Below, piece by piece: positions 4,102 to 6,693 of a DNA stretch of 6,693 nucleotides (the first letter of the stretch is position 1; each line of letters begins with the position of its first letter). The notes beneath the pieces are model-generated. The model did no database searches, was not told the origin of the DNA, and saw only the letters and a list, made by a program, of their open reading frames with translations. The stretch comes from Deltaproteobacteria bacterium (GTDB taxonomy: Bacteria; JAUYMQ01). A program made the translations under genes and the position numbers. Location of the stretch: the NCBI GenBank assembly GCA_030698575.1, contig JAUYMQ010000485.1:1-6693 (forward strand), written 5' to 3'.

Positions 4102-4692
4102 ATGCCCATGCACGATATGACGATGGGAATGGCGCATGACCATGGCTACCTCTACCAACTCGCGCGCGCGTCGCGGTTCTTTGAGCGGGTCCTTAACCGG
4201 ACGGGCCCGCTAAAGGGCTTGGATCCGTGGATGGTCCGATACGAGGACGACCTGTGGTCCTTTTTCATTCATTGCTGGCACGTTCGAGACTGGATCCGGG
4301 AGGACGACTCGCTCTCGCTGGGTGTTCGGCAGGGGATTCTCGCGGCGGCCAACGCCTCACACCCACTCTGCGTCTGCGCGGATATCGCGAACGGCCGCAA
4401 GCATGCCCGGCTGACCCGGCACCGCGCGGGCGTGGAGCTCGATGAGATGCGCCTGACCCCGACCACCCCCAACGTTGAAGAGCTCGTATTCGAGTGCTTT
4501 CTCTCTTGGGGCCCAGGCGAGGGCGAGTCCATCTCCTCGCTGGATGCGGCGATACAGGCGCTCCGCGCGTGGAAGGAAATCCTTGAGGCAAACGGGCTGC
4601 CGCTACCTGTCGGTTTCCCGAATGACCTTACGCCGCGAGGACAGTGGTTTCCAGACGGGTGGCCGCCGCCACCGCCCCGCGCGAGTCCGTAG
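4102..4692 (+). CDS. Conserved-looking hypothetical protein with WHVRDWI and DIANGRKH motifs
   Basis: A 196-aa soluble protein from ATG 4102; in-frame ATGs also occur at 4111, 4120, 4126 and 4132. The N-terminal part is rich in Met/His (MPMHDMTMGMAHDHG). Residues 16-31 (YLYQLARASRFFERVL) look helical. Two strong motifs follow: DLWSFFIHCWHVRDWI (50-65) and CADIANGRKHARLTRH (92-107). I recall helical WHxxDW plus D-I-A-N-x-x-KH patterns from uncharacterised proteins of accessory regions, but I cannot name a family. The rest has a strand-like LVFECFLSW (128-136), a helix (LDAAIQALRAWKEILEANG) and a Pro-rich end. The paired polar residues (H60, D63, D94, N97, K100, H101) resemble a conserved site in a helical bundle, possibly HEPN-like. 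It precedes the HEPN gene in the same direction, 188 bp away, in DNA less GC-rich than the left region. Confidence 0.75.
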   Translation: MPMHDMTMGMAHDHGYLYQLARASRFFERVLNRTGPLKGLDPWMVRYEDDLWSFFIHCWHVRDWIREDDSLSLGVRQGILAAANASHPLCVCADIANGRKHARLTRHRAGVELDEMRLTPTTPNVEELVFECFLSWGPGEGESISSLDAAIQALRAWKEILEANGLPLPVGFPNDLTPRGQWFPDGWPPPPPRASP

Positions 4693-4694
4693 AA

Positions 4695-4740
4695 CACCAG
4701 CGGGACAGCCGGCGGGTCAGGGCGCGGTACGGTCCTGGTG
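4695..4740. repeat. Inverted repeat after the 4102 gene; possible weak terminator
   Basis: CACCAG (4695-4700) can pair with CTGGTG (4735-4740) around a GC-rich 34-nt loop that can form a small internal stem. No T-run follows, so a classical terminator is not supported. The rest of the 4693-4880 gap holds no gene that I can support; a small CCCTC-GTT-GAGGG hairpin lies at 4818-4830. Confidence 0.2.
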
Positions 4741-4868
4741 CTAATCCGTAGCGACCCGTGGCCGGCTAGAGGTTTCACGAAGGGTACGGAAACACGCATT
4801 ATCGTACTCTTCACAAGCCCTCGTTGAGGGGCGGTCTGCGCGTTGGCTGGGAGGGTGCGGGCACCCTT

Positions 4869-4874
4869 AGGAGG
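4869..4874 (+). promoter_or_regulatory. Strong ribosome binding site (AGGAGG) deciding the HEPN gene start
   Basis: AGGAGG ends 6 nt before TTG 4881. The frame is open from an earlier TTG at 4824, but that has no comparable site, so 4881 is preferred. Confidence 0.7.
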
Positions 4875-4880
4875 AGTGAG

Positions 4881-6146
4881 TTGGACTTTCTTTCTGACCA
4901 TGAGTTTGCCGTTTCCCGCCTTCGCTTGTTCACCGCTCATGGCGTGTACCATGGCCAGGGCTTCGTTCGATGGATTCCGAAAGAGGGGGCCCGCATTTCT
5001 GCTCTTTTCGATAGGGCAGGGCCCGAGCTTCCGTCCAAGATCGACATTCCTGCCGTCCGAACCGGGAGGTTCTGGTCGCTGCGATTCGACCAGATGGAGG
5101 GATACGAATGGGGAATCACTCGCATCGCGGAGCCGCACTTCGACCTGGGTATGCTACTGACGCACACGCTCCGCACGAGAGTCCCGCTGATCCTGCTTAG
5201 TGGCAGAACTCCCGTGACACGAACCCCAAACCCGTCCTGGGTCGGAAGCGCAAGGTACCGAGTGCAGCGTAACACACTGCTCCCCGATGCGGTCGAGGAG
5301 GAAACCACGGTCGCTGGGGAGCGCCTTGGCCGGTCGCTTAGCCGAACTGGGCTGAGACATGAGGAATCGGGGGGACTCCGTCTCGCGGCAAGAATGGAGA
5401 GGCCCGGCATCCTCAGTGCCTCTTGGCGTCTTCCGAAGGCTGCGTGGGAGAAGGGATCCGATTGGCGTTTTGCAGATGCACTCAGGTACGCACTATCGAT
5501 TGTCACGGGGCAGAGCGCGGTCCTACTCGAGCAGCGCGTGATACGCGGAGGGCGAGAGTACCTACAGGTCCTCGCCGATTCGGCCGAGCCCCACTCTCTG
5601 GGCATTCAGGCGCCATTGGCCGAGAGAGGCTTGCCAGATCGCAAGCTCATAATCTCCCTCGCGACATCGCTGGCTCAACAAAGCAATGAAGCGCGCATCT
5701 GTCGGCGGATTTTTGACCAACTTGCGGAGGCTACTCGGCAACACACCTGGGCCGCCCGCGAACTACTCACTGCAACGATTCTTGAAGCGACGCTACGTAG
5801 CCTTGAGAACGTGCCGTTCCGGCCCCGCCGGAAGTGGCCGATCCAAGGTCCACTTGAGCGATTCCGAAAGACCTATCTCGGCGAACCGTGGCGGCACGTG
5901 TGTCAGCGTGTGCTTGCCACGCAGAAGCGCGTCCGCGACCGGAATGCGCATCCAGACTGGTTGGTCGAACCTGGAGGTCACACGGCTCCAGCCGGGCAAG
6001 ATCCTTTGGATGACCTGATCTTCTTGTCCTGGTTCTACGGGTACGTTATCCGAGCATTATCTGGCGAGCGGACGTTGAACCCCCGATTTCCGCGCCCTCA
6101 CTCCGAATGGCGGCCCATGGGCACGGTGCGTTTCGACGCTGGATGA
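4881..6146 (+). CDS. HEPN-domain protein, Apea-like, probable abortive-infection RNase
   Basis: A 421-aa protein from TTG 4881, chosen for the AGGAGG 6 nt upstream (a TTG at 4824 would add 19 residues). The N-terminal ~240 residues are beta-rich and were not recognised with confidence. The C-terminal ~170 residues look helical: RICRRIFDQLAEATRQH, then a helix with E302 (LTATILEATLRSLEN), then HVCQRVLATQKRVRDRNAHPDW. The last holds R352-x4-H357 with R354-N355, the RX4-6H signature of HEPN ribonucleases; a helical segment follows (DDLIFLSWFYGYVIRALSG). In the Apea/Abi class a variable N-terminus senses infection and the HEPN domain cleaves RNA, arresting growth. The layout and length fit, but the subfamily is my inference. 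Codon use is less GC-biased than in genes to the left, consistent with separate acquisition. It converges on another HEPN-type gene. Confidence 0.75.
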   Translation: MDFLSDHEFAVSRLRLFTAHGVYHGQGFVRWIPKEGARISALFDRAGPELPSKIDIPAVRTGRFWSLRFDQMEGYEWGITRIAEPHFDLGMLLTHTLRTRVPLILLSGRTPVTRTPNPSWVGSARYRVQRNTLLPDAVEEETTVAGERLGRSLSRTGLRHEESGGLRLAARMERPGILSASWRLPKAAWEKGSDWRFADALRYALSIVTGQSAVLLEQRVIRGGREYLQVLADSAEPHSLGIQAPLAERGLPDRKLIISLATSLAQQSNEARICRRIFDQLAEATRQHTWAARELLTATILEATLRSLENVPFRPRRKWPIQGPLERFRKTYLGEPWRHVCQRVLATQKRVRDRNAHPDWLVEPGGHTAPAGQDPLDDLIFLSWFYGYVIRALSGERTLNPRFPRPHSEWRPMGTVRFDAG

Positions 6147-6360
6147 CTCCGTTCAGTGTGGACCTGCGATGGGCAACTCGCGATTACTGCGAAGGACGGG
6201 TTCGATGAACGAAGGTTTCTACGGCCAAAGCTGGAAGTCAGTACCACGGACTGCATCACCCTTCGAGTTCCACCGCACCCCTTTGCGGAGTGGCGGCACC
6301 GGGCGCCCGGTCGAGCACAACTTCTGGCGGGTAATTCCCAATCGCCGCGATTCGCGTCAG
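6147..6360. other. Convergent intergenic region with a 14-bp palindrome
   Basis: This 214-bp gap between the two convergent HEPN-type genes holds no gene that I can support. ACCGGGCGCCCGGT at 6298-6311 is a perfect 14-bp palindrome that could form a short hairpin (5-bp stem, GCGC loop) shared by both transcripts. No T-run flanks it on either strand, so it is not a canonical terminator. A weak CCAC...GTGG hairpin lies just before it (about 6271-6293). Confidence 0.35.
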
Positions 6361-6693
6361 CTACGCCGCATCCACCGACAGCAACAGCAACAGCGCAGCC
6401 TCGGCCACTTTGACGGCGTACTCCGCTTCGACGGGGGCGATCCCGCCGGCGGCGCTGCCGCCGTGTCGGACGCCGGGCTCCTGATTCGCCCAAATCCAGA
6501 GCTCCTCGATCCCCTGTAGCAGGGGACTTTGGACCTTCTTTGAATCACGCAGCGCTTTGATGCACTTGCCAAGGGTAGCCGCCGGTTGACCCGTCAGGAT
6601 GCGAGCTAGCTGCTCGACGGCACTCACCGCTTCCTTCGCGCATTTATCGAGGTCAGGCGGAGTCTGCCTCAACGTGTCCAGCGCCTTGAGCCA
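6361..6693 (-). CDS. AbiJ-like HEPN-type protein, C-terminal part (partial)
   Basis: The frame is open from the right window edge (first codon TGG at 6693-6691) to TAG at 6363-6361, giving the last 110 residues. The pattern matches, from memory, the C-terminal domain of AbiJ/abortive-infection-type HEPN proteins: WLKALDTL, then a PD..KCAKEAVSAVEQLARILTG helix, TLGKCIKAL, SPLLQGIEELWIWANQEPGVRHGG (the family's typical G-[IV]-R-H), then VEAEYAVKVAEAALLLLLSV. These domains are all-helical and are thought to act as RNases triggered by phage infection through a variable N-terminal domain, here outside the window. A TTG at 6672 could be a start, but the upstream codons also fit the family, so the protein most likely continues. 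The LLLLL tract comes from a CAA/CAG-like repeat at 6378-6394. Confidence 0.75.
   Translation of the reverse strand, partial: WLKALDTLRQTPPDLDKCAKEAVSAVEQLARILTGQPAATLGKCIKALRDSKKVQSPLLQGIEELWIWANQEPGVRHGGSAAGGIAPVEAEYAVKVAEAALLLLLSVDAA

Noticed and set aside
3387-4139. 250-aa rightward open frame over the recombinase
   Set aside because: The third frame over the recombinase; Arg/Pro/Ser-rich with no motif, while the other two frames carry the full recombinase signature.
4269-5138. 289-aa leftward open frame
   Set aside because: It lies antisense to the 4102 gene and the start of the HEPN gene, both of which have better protein-like composition and motifs. Its sequence is Ser/Arg/Pro-rich filler, and it has no domain pattern.
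4937-5605. 222-aa leftward frame inside the HEPN gene
   Set aside because: Antisense shadow, Ser/Arg-rich, no start context or motif.
6298-6311. Palindrome as a bidirectional terminator
   Set aside because: No T-run on either side and only a 5-bp usable stem; recorded as part of an intergenic region only.
6169-6519. 116-aa rightward frame between and over the HEPN-type genes
   Set aside because: It overlaps the well-supported leftward AbiJ-like gene, and its product is low-complexity with a QQQQQ run that is only the antisense of that gene's Leu tract.
1-6693. tRNA genes, CRISPR arrays and insertion sequences
   Set aside because: No cloverleaf-like segment, regularly spaced repeats or transposase signatures were seen on either strand by eye.

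Overview
The window is high-GC bacterial DNA with GTG and TTG starts and many 4-bp start/stop overlaps. This fits a phage-derived or integrative element in a high-GC host. Leaderless-looking promoters and a small H/C/CxxC zinc protein would suit an actinobacterium or a similar high-GC soil lineage, but nothing seen fixes the taxon.

Left part (1-2623). Two leftward micro-operons each begin with a small DNA-binding protein whose start codon lies in or beside a 19-bp inverted repeat. Operon A (1044 to 1) encodes a ribbon-helix-helix protein, a 57-64 aa unknown, a SWIM zinc-finger protein and a winged-helix protein cut by the window edge. Operon B (2600 to 1878) encodes an XRE-type regulator and three small unknown proteins of 33, 73 and 68 aa. 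Five of the six junctions in the two operons are the same GTGA overlap. Between them, a 265-aa HTH regulator with an AT-hook runs rightward and converges on operon B with a 4-bp gap. This looks like the control and early-gene region of a phage or integrative element.

Middle (2624-4101). A rightward operon, divergent from operon B, encodes a small acidic protein, a zinc-ribbon protein and a tyrosine recombinase. The recombinase keeps all its catalytic residues but has a +1 frameshift at about 3532. A paired CACGTG repeat follows it and could be an operator or part of an attachment site.

Right part (4102-6693). Base composition and codon use become visibly less GC-biased. A 196-aa protein of unknown function with striking conserved-looking motifs is followed by a 421-aa protein with a C-terminal HEPN domain (Apea-like). 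Converging from the right edge is the C-terminal end of a second HEPN-type protein resembling the AbiJ/abortive-infection C-terminal domain. I read this as an anti-phage defence cargo beside the recombinase; that reading rests on motif recognition only.

Overall, the left and middle parts supply regulation and integration functions of a mobile element, and the right part is probable defence cargo. No tRNA, rRNA, CRISPR array or insertion sequence was seen.
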